A DNA stretch of 19,000 nt from an uncultured Finegoldia sp. (GCF_947252345.1 NZ_CAMXVC010000032.1:1-19000); one strand, 5' to 3'; shown: positions 1-7,056, counted from the first letter of the stretch. Translations and numbers: made by a program. Notes: generated by a model not told the origin, from the letters alone.

Positions 1-48
1 TACACCCATAAGGTTTCGTCGGCAGCGTCAGATGTGTATAAGAGACAG
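1..48 (+). other. Illumina Nextera adapter (synthetic, not genomic)
   Basis: Positions 16-48 match the Nextera/Tn5 read-1 adapter: TCGTCGGCAGCGTC (16-29) followed by the 19-bp Tn5 mosaic end AGATGTGTATAAGAGACAG (30-48). Positions 1-5 (TACAC) equal the last five bases of the P5 oligonucleotide, and the 10 bases between (6-15, CCATAAGGTT) sit where a 10-nt i5 index belongs. The order P5 end, index, read-1 tail, mosaic end is that of a library molecule, so this is assembly contamination at a contig edge and not a biological transposon end. Genomic sequence starts at 49. The adapter match is read directly from the sequence; identification of the index is an inference from its position and length. 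Confidence 0.97.
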
Positions 49-1179
49 GAAGTATTGAATGAACTTATAGAAATTGGAAACGAAAATGATGGAATTGTAA
101 CTAATAAGGATTTCAAAGACTTAGATGCTTATTCTCAATTAGATGAGGAAGACTTAGAAGATATAAGAAATTTATTGTTAGAAAATAATATAGAAATCTT
201 TGAAAGTAATGATGAAATTGATAAGAAACCACATTCTAAAGATGACGATAAAGAAGTCGTTGATTTAGATGATGATTTGGACGATGAAACAGATAAAGAT
301 GATGAAGTAGATAAAAAAGATATTGAAAATGTATCTGACATGAAGGGGATAAATGTCGATGACCCTGTAAAAATGTATTTAAAAGAAATTGGTAAAATAC
401 CATTGTTATCAGCAGAAGAAGAAGTTAAACTTGCAAAAGAAATGGAAACTGGCTCTAAAAAAGCAAAAAAGAAGTTAGCAGAAGCAAATTTGAGATTGGT
501 TGTAAGTATTGCCAAAAGATATGTCGGACGTGGGATGAGCTTTTTGGATTTAATTCAAGAAGGAAATCTGGGACTAATGAAGGCTGTTGACAAGTTCGAT
601 TATACAAGAGGGTTTAAGTTTTCTACTTATGCAACTTGGTGGATTAGACAAGCAATAACTAGAGCAATAGCGGATCAGGCTAGGACAATTAGAATACCTG
701 TTCATATGGTTGAAACTATAAATAGATTGGTTAGGATTGAACGACAATTGCTACAAGATTTGGGTAGAGACCCTACAAACGAAGAAATAGCAAAAGAAAT
801 GGGTATAGAGGTTGAAAAAGTTCGTGAAGTTAGAAAAATAGCTCAAGAACCCGTTAGTTTAGAAACCCCAATTGGAGAGGAAGAAGATAGTCACTTAGGA
901 GATTTCATTGAAGATGATACTGCTGTAGCACCAGACGAAGCTGCAAATTTTACTATGTTAAGAGAAGAATTAGAAGGGATTTTAAACACTTTAAATGAAC
1001 GCGAAAGAAAAGTTTTAGCTTTAAGATTTGGCCTAGTAGATGGAACTCCTAGAACTTTAGAAGAAGTTGGAAGAGATTTTGATGTGACAAGAGAGAGAAT
1101 ACGACAAATAGAAGCTAAGGCTTTAAGAAAATTAAAGCACCCATCAAGAAGTCAAAAATTAAAGGATTTTTTGGAGTAA
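49..1179 (+). CDS. rpoD: RNA polymerase primary sigma factor RpoD/SigA (5' partial)
   Basis: This is the housekeeping sigma-70 factor, which directs RNA polymerase to -10/-35 promoters. The visible 376 residues contain an N-terminal region 1.1-like segment, a very acidic linker rich in D, E and K (nt 232-330), region 1.2 (DDPVKMYLKEIG, nt 358-393), region 2 with the -10-recognition and melting motif around YATWWIRQAITRAI (nt 628-669), region 3 (nt 715-830) and region 4 with the -35-binding helix-turn-helix (VTRERIRQIEAKALRKL, nt 1084-1134). The 5' end is missing: a reading frame open from a GTG at 34 takes its first five residues (MYKRQ) from the adapter, so the true start lies off the contig, probably only a few codons upstream. 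In many Firmicutes dnaG precedes this gene and trmK follows it. The stop is one base before the trmK ATG, which indicates co-transcription. Confidence 0.97.
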   Translation, partial: EVLNELIEIGNENDGIVTNKDFKDLDAYSQLDEEDLEDIRNLLLENNIEIFESNDEIDKKPHSKDDDKEVVDLDDDLDDETDKDDEVDKKDIENVSDMKGINVDDPVKMYLKEIGKIPLLSAEEEVKLAKEMETGSKKAKKKLAEANLRLVVSIAKRYVGRGMSFLDLIQEGNLGLMKAVDKFDYTRGFKFSTYATWWIRQAITRAIADQARTIRIPVHMVETINRLVRIERQLLQDLGRDPTNEEIAKEMGIEVEKVREVRKIAQEPVSLETPIGEEEDSHLGDFIEDDTAVAPDEAANFTMLREELEGILNTLNERERKVLALRFGLVDGTPRTLEEVGRDFDVTRERIRQIEAKALRKLKHPSRSQKLKDFLE

Positions 1180-1180
1180 T

Positions 1181-1873
1181 ATGAAAAAACAAAGGCTTGA
1201 AGAAATAATAAATTTAGTAGATAAAAATTCAATTGTTGCTGACATCGGAACAGACCATGGAATCGTTCCGTATGAACTTGTTAAACAAAACATATCTAAA
1301 AAAGTTATTGCATCTGATATTAGTGAAAAGTCTCTAATAAAATTAAAAGAAAAATTGGAATATTTAGATAATCCTGAAAAAATCATTCTTAATGTTTCTG
1401 ATGGTTTAAGTAATTTAAAGGAATACCAAGTAGATACAATAATCATATCTGGAATGGGAGGTAATCTTATTAAAGATATAATTGAGAATGATTTAAAAGT
1501 TGCGAAAAGTGCTAATACCTTGATACTTGGTGCAAATAACTCTTTATCTACATTGAGGAAATTTTTGCATCAAAACTCTTTTGAAATTATAAAAGAAGTT
1601 GATTTGTTTGAGAACGATAAATACTACCAAATCATAAAAGCTAAAGTAGGCAAACAATTATTTTCAGATGAAATGGAGTATGAATTTGGAAAATATTTAA
1701 TTGATAATAAATCAGAAGATTTAAAAATTTTTATTACCAGTCAAATTGAAATTAAAGAAAATCTATTATCAAATTTATTCGATAATGAGTCTGAAAACGC
1801 AAAAAGCGCCGTGGATATCTTGAATAAAGAAGTGCAAGAATTAAAGAAAGTGTTGAAAAAAATTGAAGCTTAA
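1181..1873 (+). CDS. trmK: tRNA (adenine(22)-N1)-methyltransferase TrmK
   Basis: The 230-residue protein matches the TrmK (YqfN) family, SAM-dependent enzymes that methylate N1 of A22 in the tRNA D-loop region. The Rossmann SAM-binding motif is VADIGTDHGIVPYEL (residues 19-33), and the family motif ISGMGG is at 89-94. An acidic residue in IASDIS (43-48) would bind the SAM ribose. The C-terminal 50 residues are rich in K, E and L and look like the helical coiled-coil tail seen in this family. A GGAG at 1173-1176, inside the end of rpoD, lies 4 nt before the ATG. The order sigA-trmK-nif3 is conserved in Bacillus and Clostridia, which supports the assignment independently of the motifs. Length is normal for the family. 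Confidence 0.92.
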   Translation: MKKQRLEEIINLVDKNSIVADIGTDHGIVPYELVKQNISKKVIASDISEKSLIKLKEKLEYLDNPEKIILNVSDGLSNLKEYQVDTIIISGMGGNLIKDIIENDLKVAKSANTLILGANNSLSTLRKFLHQNSFEIIKEVDLFENDKYYQIIKAKVGKQLFSDEMEYEFGKYLIDNKSEDLKIFITSQIEIKENLLSNLFDNESENAKSAVDILNKEVQELKKVLKKIEA

Positions 1874-2645
1874 GGATTTTATAAAATGGTACGAACAGTT
1901 AGTTCCACTTGAATTACAAGAAGATTTCGATAATTGTGGCATTCAATATGCAAATTTAGAATCTAATATTAGTAAAATTTTAATTTCGCTTGATTTAGAT
2001 GAATTTTGCATTAAAAAAGCAATTTCTGGTAGATATGATTTGATTTTTACTCATCATCCACCTTTATTTAATCCACTTAAGAATATTATTGAAAAGGCAA
2101 ATGGCGTGGATACAAGATTAGTCAAGGCAATAAAAGAGGGCATCAATGTTTATTCATCGCATACTAATCTTGATTGTGTTGAATTTGGAGTTAGTAAAGC
2201 TTTGTCAGATAAACTAGGATTATTGAATGTTGAAAATTTACGAGGTGTAAATGACAATAACGATGGTTTTGGAAAAATTGGAATAATCGAAGACACAAAT
2301 TTTTATGATTTCATTAATTTATTAAAGCGAAAACTAGAACTCAATAATGTAATAGTCTATGGTGAGTTAAATAAAATAATCAAAAGAGTTGCTGTGTTGG
2401 GTGGAAGTGGTGGACACTTTATTAATGATTGCATAAATAAAAAATGTGATGTATTCATTTCTTCTGAGTTTAAGTATGACCAGCAAATTGATGCACTTGA
2501 TAATGATTTGATTTTAATAGATATCGGGCACTATGAATCTGAAAAATATATTTTAGAATATTTAAAAGATACAATAAACCAAAGATTTCCACAATTAATG
2601 GTAGATGTAAATTTACTAGATTATCCAACTAGAAAAATATTTTAA
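1863..2645 (+). CDS. Nif3/YqfO-family dinuclear metal-binding protein
   Basis: This 260-residue protein belongs to the Nif3-like (DUF34) family, whose cellular role is not settled; GTP cyclohydrolase I type 2 and metal-chaperone roles have been proposed. The dinuclear metal-site residues are visible: HHPP (H64, H65), HTNLD (D104) and GHYESE (H223, E227). A glycine-rich GGSGGH motif is at 180-185. It is the short form: the Bacillus protein is about 370 residues because of an inserted domain absent here. Where the family usually reads KYHxA, this one has KYDQQ (D206), outside the expected metal ligands. The start is a TTG that overlaps the trmK end by 11 nt. It is chosen because MKLKDFIKWYEQLVPLE aligns with the usual family N terminus; the ribosome binding site is weak, so translational coupling to trmK is likely. 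Confidence 0.88.
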   Translation: MKLKDFIKWYEQLVPLELQEDFDNCGIQYANLESNISKILISLDLDEFCIKKAISGRYDLIFTHHPPLFNPLKNIIEKANGVDTRLVKAIKEGINVYSSHTNLDCVEFGVSKALSDKLGLLNVENLRGVNDNNDGFGKIGIIEDTNFYDFINLLKRKLELNNVIVYGELNKIIKRVAVLGGSGGHFINDCINKKCDVFISSEFKYDQQIDALDNDLILIDIGHYESEKYILEYLKDTINQRFPQLMVDVNLLDYPTRKIF

Positions 2646-2648
2646 TTG

Positions 2649-2657
2649 TGATATAAT
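2649..2657 (+). promoter_or_regulatory. Extended -10 promoter of rnpB
   Basis: TGaTATAAT is a perfect -10 hexamer (2652-2657) with an upstream TG extension. It lies 6 nt before the first base of the paired P1 helix of RNase P RNA, so the predicted start site (about 2664) coincides with the RNA 5' end. No good -35 hexamer is seen at 16-18 nt; the extended -10 probably compensates. Confidence 0.8.
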
Positions 2658-2663
2658 ATTAAA

Positions 2664-2992
2664 GTGACTAAATCAGATAATCGCATGAAATAATGAGGAA
2701 AGTCCGTGCACTACAGAGCGAGGATGCTGGATAACGTCCAGTGGGGGCGACCCTAAGGCAAGTGCAACAGAGATATACCGCCAAATTTTTGGTAAGGGTG
2801 GAAAGGTAGGGTAAGAGCCTACCAGTATAAAGGTGACTTTATGGCTATGTAAACCCCATTCAGTGCAAAATCAAATAGGATTAAAGACGGCTGCTCGTCG
2901 TCTCCGGTAGGTAGATTGCTTGAACTAATTGGTAACAATTAGTCTAGATAGATGATTATCGAATACAGAACACGGCTTATAGATTTGGTCAT
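2664..2992 (+). ncRNA. rnpB: RNase P RNA, bacterial type A
   Basis: This is the catalytic RNA of RNase P, which matures tRNA 5' ends. The 5' conserved block GAGGAAAGTCCGTGC (2695-2709) and the 3' block ACAGAACACGGCTTAT (2965-2980) form the P4 core. Further family signatures are GTGCAACAGAGA (2762-2773), GGTAAGGGTGGAAAGG (2791-2806), GTAAACCCC near 2850 and GGTAGGTAGATTGCTTGA (2906-2923). P1 closes by pairing 2664-2674 with 2982-2992 (GACTAAATC with GATTTGGTC at its core). The block order and the internal GACG/CGTC hairpin near 2886-2900, where P17 is expected, match type A (the E. coli-like ancestral class) and not the Bacillus type B fold. P12 is reduced to a small CCAA/TTGG hairpin (2781-2792). 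The ends are set by P1, the promoter and the terminator, and are good to a few bases. Confidence 0.96.
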
Positions 2993-3031
2993 AAAAAAAG
3001 ATTGCTAGTCATTGATTAGCAATCTTTTTTT
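2993..3031. terminator. Bidirectional intrinsic terminator between rnpB and the kinase gene
   Basis: A perfect 15-bp inverted repeat pairs 2993-3007 with 3017-3031 around a 9-nt loop. The core AGATTGCTA/TAGCAATCT is flanked by seven A on the left and seven T on the right, so it gives a hairpin plus U-tract on either strand. It directly follows the rnpB 3' end on the plus strand and lies 11 nt past the kinase stop codon on the minus strand, where two converging transcripts would end. Confidence 0.93.
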
Positions 3032-3042
3032 GATTTTAAATT

Positions 3043-4389
3043 TTAAACTATTATATCGTCATCAAATGATATCAGAATAACCGTACCTAAATTTAATTTA
3101 GAATTTACAGCAATATCTGCACCAATGATATCAGCATAATTTTTCACTATTGATAAACCTAACCCATAACCATTTTTTTTAGTATTTCTAGAATCATCAA
3201 CTCTGAAAAATCTTTCAAATATTTTCGGTTTATTTTCTTCACTTATTCCAATTCCCGTATCTTTTACTGAAATTACTATTTTCTTGTTAACATGTCTTGC
3301 TTTTAATAATACGTTATCCGATTCTTGACAAGCTTTTAAGGCGTTGGATAAAAGATTTAATAAAATATTAGATAATTTTTCCTTATCAGTTTTTATGTCC
3401 AAATCTTCAGAAATTTCCATATTCAAAATTACATTCGCATTATCAAATTGAGTTTTCATAGATTTATAAATGACATTTAAAAACTCAGTTAAATTGAATA
3501 TTTCTGGGTTATATTGAGTTTCGGGATTTGCGGATTTGAATGTATTGTTTAACTGATTTATTAGACTTGTCAATCTATCAATTTCCACTAAGAGAGTTTG
3601 GATATTATCTTTATTTGCTTCAACTATATCATCTTCCATTAATTCCAAATTTACTCTTAAATTTGTTAGTGGTGTCCTCAATTCATGGCTTATATTTTGT
3701 GCATACTCTTTTCTTGTAAATTCTTGTGTTTTCAGTGAGTTTGCCATATAGTTAATATTATCTGATAGTTGATTTACCTCAACTATTGTGCTTTTAATCG
3801 ATGGGACATCATAATTTTGTTTTCTTATTCTAACAGTAGCAGATGTCAATTCTTCTATAGGGTAAGTGATTTTCTTCGATAAAAATGTTGAAATTACCAA
3901 ACTTGTTATATAAGATAAAAACAATGATATAATCATAAAACGGAATAGATTTGTTACAAAAATTTCACCCCTTGAATTAAGCTGGTTTTTTTTTCTGTAA
4001 ATGTATTTAATCTGACCAAGCTTTTTACCTTTCAAATCATACACATCTTTTATTTTTGTAGTATGTTCATAATTGTTTTTTAAATACTCAGCACCGTCAG
4101 TGAATGAATACATTTCACGACCAGAATTATCATAAAAAATCACATCAAGGTCTAATTCACTCAGATACCAAATATATTTATCAATATTCTGCTTCTTCAG
4201 TCCAATTTGCTGGTCTATAAATAGATTTTTTGTCAATTCTTCGATTTTTCTTTGTTTGTTCATTTGTTCATTATTTATAAAACTTTTAAAAGTGATTTGG
4301 AATATCATTATAGATATACAAGATAACATCAATATAGGAATTAAAATTGCTTTTAAAAAATCATATAAAATTTCTGATTTAAGCCTCAT
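3043..4389 (-). CDS. Membrane sensor histidine kinase (two-component system)
   Basis: This 448-residue kinase has the classic layout. A first membrane helix (about 15-36) is followed by an extracytoplasmic sensor region (about 37-143), a second helix (about 147-170), a HAMP linker (about 171-222), a HisKA dimerisation domain with SHELRTPL (phospho-acceptor H235) and an HATPase_c domain. The ATPase motifs are the N box around NLLSNALKA (N349), DTGIGI (377-382), FERFFR (391-396) and GYGLGLSIVK (407-416). All catalytic motifs are intact. The ligand is unknown; the sensor region matches no domain I can name. Two ATG codons are adjacent at the start. The one at 4389 is chosen because AGGAG (4400-4396) is 6 nt upstream of it but only 3 nt from the first (4392). 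The gene overlaps the 3' end of its response regulator, so the two are co-translated partners. Confidence 0.95.
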   Translation of the reverse strand: MRLKSEILYDFLKAILIPILMLSCISIMIFQITFKSFINNEQMNKQRKIEELTKNLFIDQQIGLKKQNIDKYIWYLSELDLDVIFYDNSGREMYSFTDGAEYLKNNYEHTTKIKDVYDLKGKKLGQIKYIYRKKNQLNSRGEIFVTNLFRFMIISLFLSYITSLVISTFLSKKITYPIEELTSATVRIRKQNYDVPSIKSTIVEVNQLSDNINYMANSLKTQEFTRKEYAQNISHELRTPLTNLRVNLELMEDDIVEANKDNIQTLLVEIDRLTSLINQLNNTFKSANPETQYNPEIFNLTEFLNVIYKSMKTQFDNANVILNMEISEDLDIKTDKEKLSNILLNLLSNALKACQESDNVLLKARHVNKKIVISVKDTGIGISEENKPKIFERFFRVDDSRNTKKNGYGLGLSIVKNYADIIGADIAVNSKLNLGTVILISFDDDIIV

Positions 4390-5098
4390 CATAAACTCCT
4401 AATTTATATCCTACGCCATAAATCGTCTTGATATATCGAGGTTTTTTTGGATTATCTTCAATTTTATGTCTAATATTTTTAATATGCGTATCTATTGCAC
4501 GATCAAATGCTTCATAATCATACCCAAATGATAATTCTATAATTTCGTCTCTTGTGAATATTTTATTGGGATTTGAAAACAATGTTTTTATAATTTGAAA
4601 CTCATTGCTGGTCAAATTAATTGTTTCTCCATCTTTTATGAATGTATTATCATCAAAAGAAATAGTAACTCTTCCGTTGTCAAAATATATTTTATCTGAC
4701 TTTGGAAGTCCAAGCTTTTCAACTCTTCTCAGTATAGTCTTTACCTTTTGCACTAAAATTTTCAAGCTAAAAGGCTTTGTTATATAATCGTCAGCTCCTA
4801 ATTTCAATCCATCTAAAATTTCGGATTCATCAATTTTAGCTGTAACCATTATTACCGGAGTATCTGTTCTGGATCTTATAAATTCCATAACTTTTTCACC
4901 GCTTAATTCAGGAAGCATCAAATCTAAAATTATTATTCCATAATCATCTTTTTTAATCATATTGATAGCTTCTAATCCATCAAAAGCTTGTTCAACATTG
5001 AACCCTTCGACTTCAAGGTATTTTTTTTCTGCATTTGATATGTTTATTTCATCTTCGATTATTAGCACTTTTATATTCGTAAAATTTTCGTTATACAA
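4379..5098 (-). CDS. OmpR/PhoB-family DNA-binding response regulator
   Basis: This 239-residue regulator has an N-terminal receiver domain (about 9-125) with acidic pocket residues E15 and D16, phospho-acceptor D59 (ILDLMLPE), T86 (MVTA) and K108 (TKPF). A C-terminal winged helix (about 138-235) follows, with recognition-helix region RAIDTHIKNIRHKIE (200-214) and hairpin IKTIYGVGYKLG. It should be phosphorylated by the kinase encoded immediately downstream. The start is a TTG that overlaps the reductase gene by 8 nt. It is supported by GGAGG at 5111-5107, 8 nt upstream, and by the absence of an in-frame ATG before the first beta strand (VLIIEDE). Targets are unknown; the neighbouring reductase operon itself, through the divergent promoter region at 5850-5900, is a natural candidate for autoregulation. 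Confidence 0.95.
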   Translation of the reverse strand: MYNENFTNIKVLIIEDEINISNAEKKYLEVEGFNVEQAFDGLEAINMIKKDDYGIIILDLMLPELSGEKVMEFIRSRTDTPVIMVTAKIDESEILDGLKLGADDYITKPFSLKILVQKVKTILRRVEKLGLPKSDKIYFDNGRVTISFDDNTFIKDGETINLTSNEFQIIKTLFSNPNKIFTRDEIIELSFGYDYEAFDRAIDTHIKNIRHKIEDNPKKPRYIKTIYGVGYKLGVYDEA

Positions 5099-5828
5099 TT
5101 ACAAAACCTCCATTTGGACTTATAATTTGTCCTGTCATAAAAGAATTTTTATCTGATATTAGAAATTCAACGATATTAGCAATATCTTCCGGTTTTCCAA
5201 GTCTTCCCATAGGTGTTTCTTCAACAACATATTCAAGGTCTTCTTTCGAAATTTCACTTAACATATTAGTGTCAATGGCACCAGGAGCTATTGCATTTAT
5301 TTTGATGTTGCTGTAACCAAACTCTTTAGCAAGTGATTTTGTGAGTCCAATTATAGCGGCTTTTGTTGCGGAATAATTAGATTCCATAGAAGCACCTACA
5401 ATTCCCCAAATTGATGCGATATTAATAATATTACCATCTTTTTTATCCAACATATCTTCCAAAGCCAATTTTGTAATATGGTATGTTCCGTGAACATTTA
5501 CATCAAACATATTGTACCAATCTTCTATTTTTATATCTTGAAACTGAGACAAAGATGCTATACCAGCGTTGTTTATGAGAACATCAACTGAATTAAATTT
5601 TTTTCTGATATACTGAAACATTTTTTTGCAATCTTCAAAATTTCTTAAGTCACAGCAATAAGATATTGCATCAATTCCTTTTTCTCTTATGTTATCCACA
5701 ATTTTTTCTGCTTTTTTTTGATTTGTAAAATAGTGCACAACTACACGGTATTCCGGATGATTCTCTAGCATTTTGCATATTCCTTGACCTATTCCACCGC
5801 TTGCACCTGTAATCAATATAGTTTTCAT
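5091..5828 (-). CDS. Short-chain dehydrogenase/reductase (FabG/YmfI-like)
   Basis: This 245-residue NAD(P)-dependent oxidoreductase is a classical SDR. The cofactor motif is TGASGGIG (7-14), NNAG is at 86-89 and the catalytic tetrad is N111, S139, Y152 and K156 (YSATK), followed by APG at 181-183. It resembles FabG, the 3-oxoacyl-ACP reductase. The segment ASIWGIVGAS (138-147) and the ending NGGFVIV are closer, in my recollection, to the Gram-positive YmfI group, which includes the EF-P 5-aminopentanone reductase. The substrate cannot be fixed from sequence, and no fatty-acid genes are adjacent. The ATG has AAGGAG (5840-5835) 6 nt upstream. It is the first gene of an operon with the response regulator and kinase, overlapping the regulator by 8 nt, and is divergent from ruvC. 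Confidence 0.9.
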   Translation of the reverse strand: MKTILITGASGGIGQGICKMLENHPEYRVVVHYFTNQKKAEKIVDNIREKGIDAISYCCDLRNFEDCKKMFQYIRKKFNSVDVLINNAGIASLSQFQDIKIEDWYNMFDVNVHGTYHITKLALEDMLDKKDGNIINIASIWGIVGASMESNYSATKAAIIGLTKSLAKEFGYSNIKINAIAPGAIDTNMLSEISKEDLEYVVEETPMGRLGKPEDIANIVEFLISDKNSFMTGQIISPNGGFVIV

Positions 5829-5852
5829 TTTACGCTCCTTGTTATATGATAT

Positions 5853-5861
5853 ATTATAACA
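5853..5861 (-). promoter_or_regulatory. Extended -10 promoter of the reductase/two-component operon
   Basis: Read on the minus strand, TGTTATAAT (5861-5853) is a perfect -10 with a TG extension, about 25 nt upstream of the reductase ATG. A TTGTTA at 5878-5873 could act as a -35, but the 14-nt spacer is short. It overlaps the -35 element of the divergent ruvC promoter. Confidence 0.6.
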
Positions 5862-5871
5862 TAAGGCTAAA

Positions 5872-5900
5872 TTAACAAGATAATTTGTTTATGATATAAT
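5872..5900 (+). promoter_or_regulatory. Promoter of the ruvCAB-queA-tgt-yajC cluster
   Basis: TTAACA (5872-5877) matches the -35 consensus at five of six positions. It is separated by exactly 17 nt from a perfect TATAAT (5895-5900), which also carries the TG extension (TGaTATAAT). The predicted start is near 5907, about 40 nt before the RuvC ATG. This is one of the two best promoter candidates in the window. Confidence 0.82.
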
Positions 5901-5946
5901 ATTAAAATATGTTAAGAAATATTTGATGAATGGATTTGGATTTATT

Positions 5947-6441
5947 ATGAGGGTTTTGGGTATAGATCCAGGAATTGCTATTGTGGGCTATTCTATTTTG
6001 GATTACGAAAATAACAGAATAAAATGTTTGGAATATGGTTGTATAACTACAAGCTCGAAATCAAGTCTTCCAGATAGATTATCTTTTATTTATAAAGAAA
6101 TGAATAAAATAATAGAAGAATTTAAACCCGAAGATTGCGCTTTTGAAGAATTATTTTTCAATAAAAATGTTAAGACAGCTATAACTGTATCACAGGCTAG
6201 GGGAGTTGAAATTTTAAGTTGTATAAATAAAGATTTAAAATTATATGAATATACACCATTGCAAATAAAACAAGCTGTCGTTGGTTACGGTAGGGCAGAT
6301 AAAAGACAGGTTCAAGAAACTGTTAAATCAATACTAAAATTCAATGACATTCCTAAGCCGGATGATGCTGCAGATGCTGTTGCTGTCGCTTTGTGTCATA
6401 TTTTTAGTAGCAAATTTAAATATCTTTATGAAATGAAATAG
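5947..6441 (+). CDS. ruvC: Crossover junction endodeoxyribonuclease RuvC
   Basis: RuvC is the Holliday-junction resolvase that nicks symmetric strands of four-way junctions held by RuvAB. From ATG 5947 the product is 164 residues, normal for the family. It starts MRVLGIDPG, with the acidic active-site residues D7, E67 (FEELFF), D140 and D143 (PDDAADAVAVAL) in an RNase H-like fold. The reading frame is open upstream to a TTG at 5923 and an ATG at 5926, which would add seven or eight residues. Those starts lack any ribosome binding site and do not fit the family N terminus, so 5947 is preferred, with a weak TTGGA 6 nt upstream. The stop codon overlaps the ruvA Shine-Dalgarno sequence. Confidence 0.95.
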   Translation: MRVLGIDPGIAIVGYSILDYENNRIKCLEYGCITTSSKSSLPDRLSFIYKEMNKIIEEFKPEDCAFEELFFNKNVKTAITVSQARGVEILSCINKDLKLYEYTPLQIKQAVVGYGRADKRQVQETVKSILKFNDIPKPDDAADAVAVALCHIFSSKFKYLYEMK

Positions 6442-6449
6442 GAGATAAT

Positions 6450-7046
6450 ATGTACTCATATATTATTGGAGTTATTACTGAAGTTCACGATAATTACATA
6501 GTTTTGGAGAACAATAAGATAGGATATAAGATTTTTATAACTGATTTTTTTAGGGATAGCGTTAGCGTATTAGATGAATATAAGGTTTATACTGAATTTA
6601 TAGAAAGAGAAGATAGTAGTACGCTTTATGGTTTTTCGTCACAAAAAGAAAGGGAATTGTTCAATTTGTTGACAGATGTAACATCAATAGGACCTAAATA
6701 TGCTATGAATATTTTGTCTACTATGACTGTAGATGAGTGCAAGACGGCTATTGTTACAGATGACATCAAATTGTTATCACAAGCTCAAGGAATAGGAAAA
6801 AAAACCGCTTCTAGGATTATTTTAGAGCTTAAAGAAAAAATCGAAAAAGATTTTGTTTCTACTGATAAAAATTCAACATCTTCGAAAAAAATTACACCTG
6901 ATTCGGAATTTGCGAGGGAAGCTTTGTTACAATTAGGTTATTTTAAAAATGATATTGATAGCTTTATCGAAAACAATGATTTAACAGGATTATCTATTGA
7001 AGATATTATGAAAAAAGCTATGAAAAGTTTGGATAGTAGCAGGTAG
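6450..7046 (+). CDS. ruvA: Holliday junction branch migration protein RuvA
   Basis: RuvA forms tetramers that bind four-way DNA junctions and load the RuvB motor. The 198-residue protein shows the three family domains. The first is an N-terminal OB fold (about 1-62, starting MYSYIIGVITEV). The second is two helix-hairpin-helix motifs, around SIGPKYAMNILS (79-90) and GIGKKTASRIILELKEK (114-130). The third is a C-terminal RuvB-contacting domain (about 150-195), joined by a serine/lysine-rich linker. GGAG at 6441-6444, partly within the ruvC stop region, is 5 nt from the ATG. Grouping of ruvC, ruvA and ruvB is the usual bacterial arrangement and indicates one transcript. Confidence 0.97.
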   Translation: MYSYIIGVITEVHDNYIVLENNKIGYKIFITDFFRDSVSVLDEYKVYTEFIEREDSSTLYGFSSQKERELFNLLTDVTSIGPKYAMNILSTMTVDECKTAIVTDDIKLLSQAQGIGKKTASRIILELKEKIEKDFVSTDKNSTSSKKITPDSEFAREALLQLGYFKNDIDSFIENNDLTGLSIEDIMKKAMKSLDSSR

Positions 7047-7056
7047 GTGTTAATTT

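Noticed and set aside
30..48. Tn5 mosaic end as evidence of a natural transposon insertion
   Set aside because: It is preceded by the read-1 tail and P5/index bases in library order at the very edge of the sequence; this is tagmentation adapter, not an insertion sequence.
135..515. Minus-strand open frame of 126 codons opposite rpoD, rich in serine
   Set aside because: Its serine runs are the complement of the acidic Asp/Glu codons of rpoD; there is no ribosome binding site or family resemblance. Other long antisense frames (1159-1446, 7158-7448, 11433-11708, 14107-14364, 15868-16176) are shadows for the same reason.
5923..5946. Longer RuvC starting at TTG 5923 or ATG 5926
   Set aside because: No ribosome binding site precedes these codons and the extra MMNGFGFI does not fit the RuvC N terminus, which begins M-R-V-L-G-I-D-P-G.
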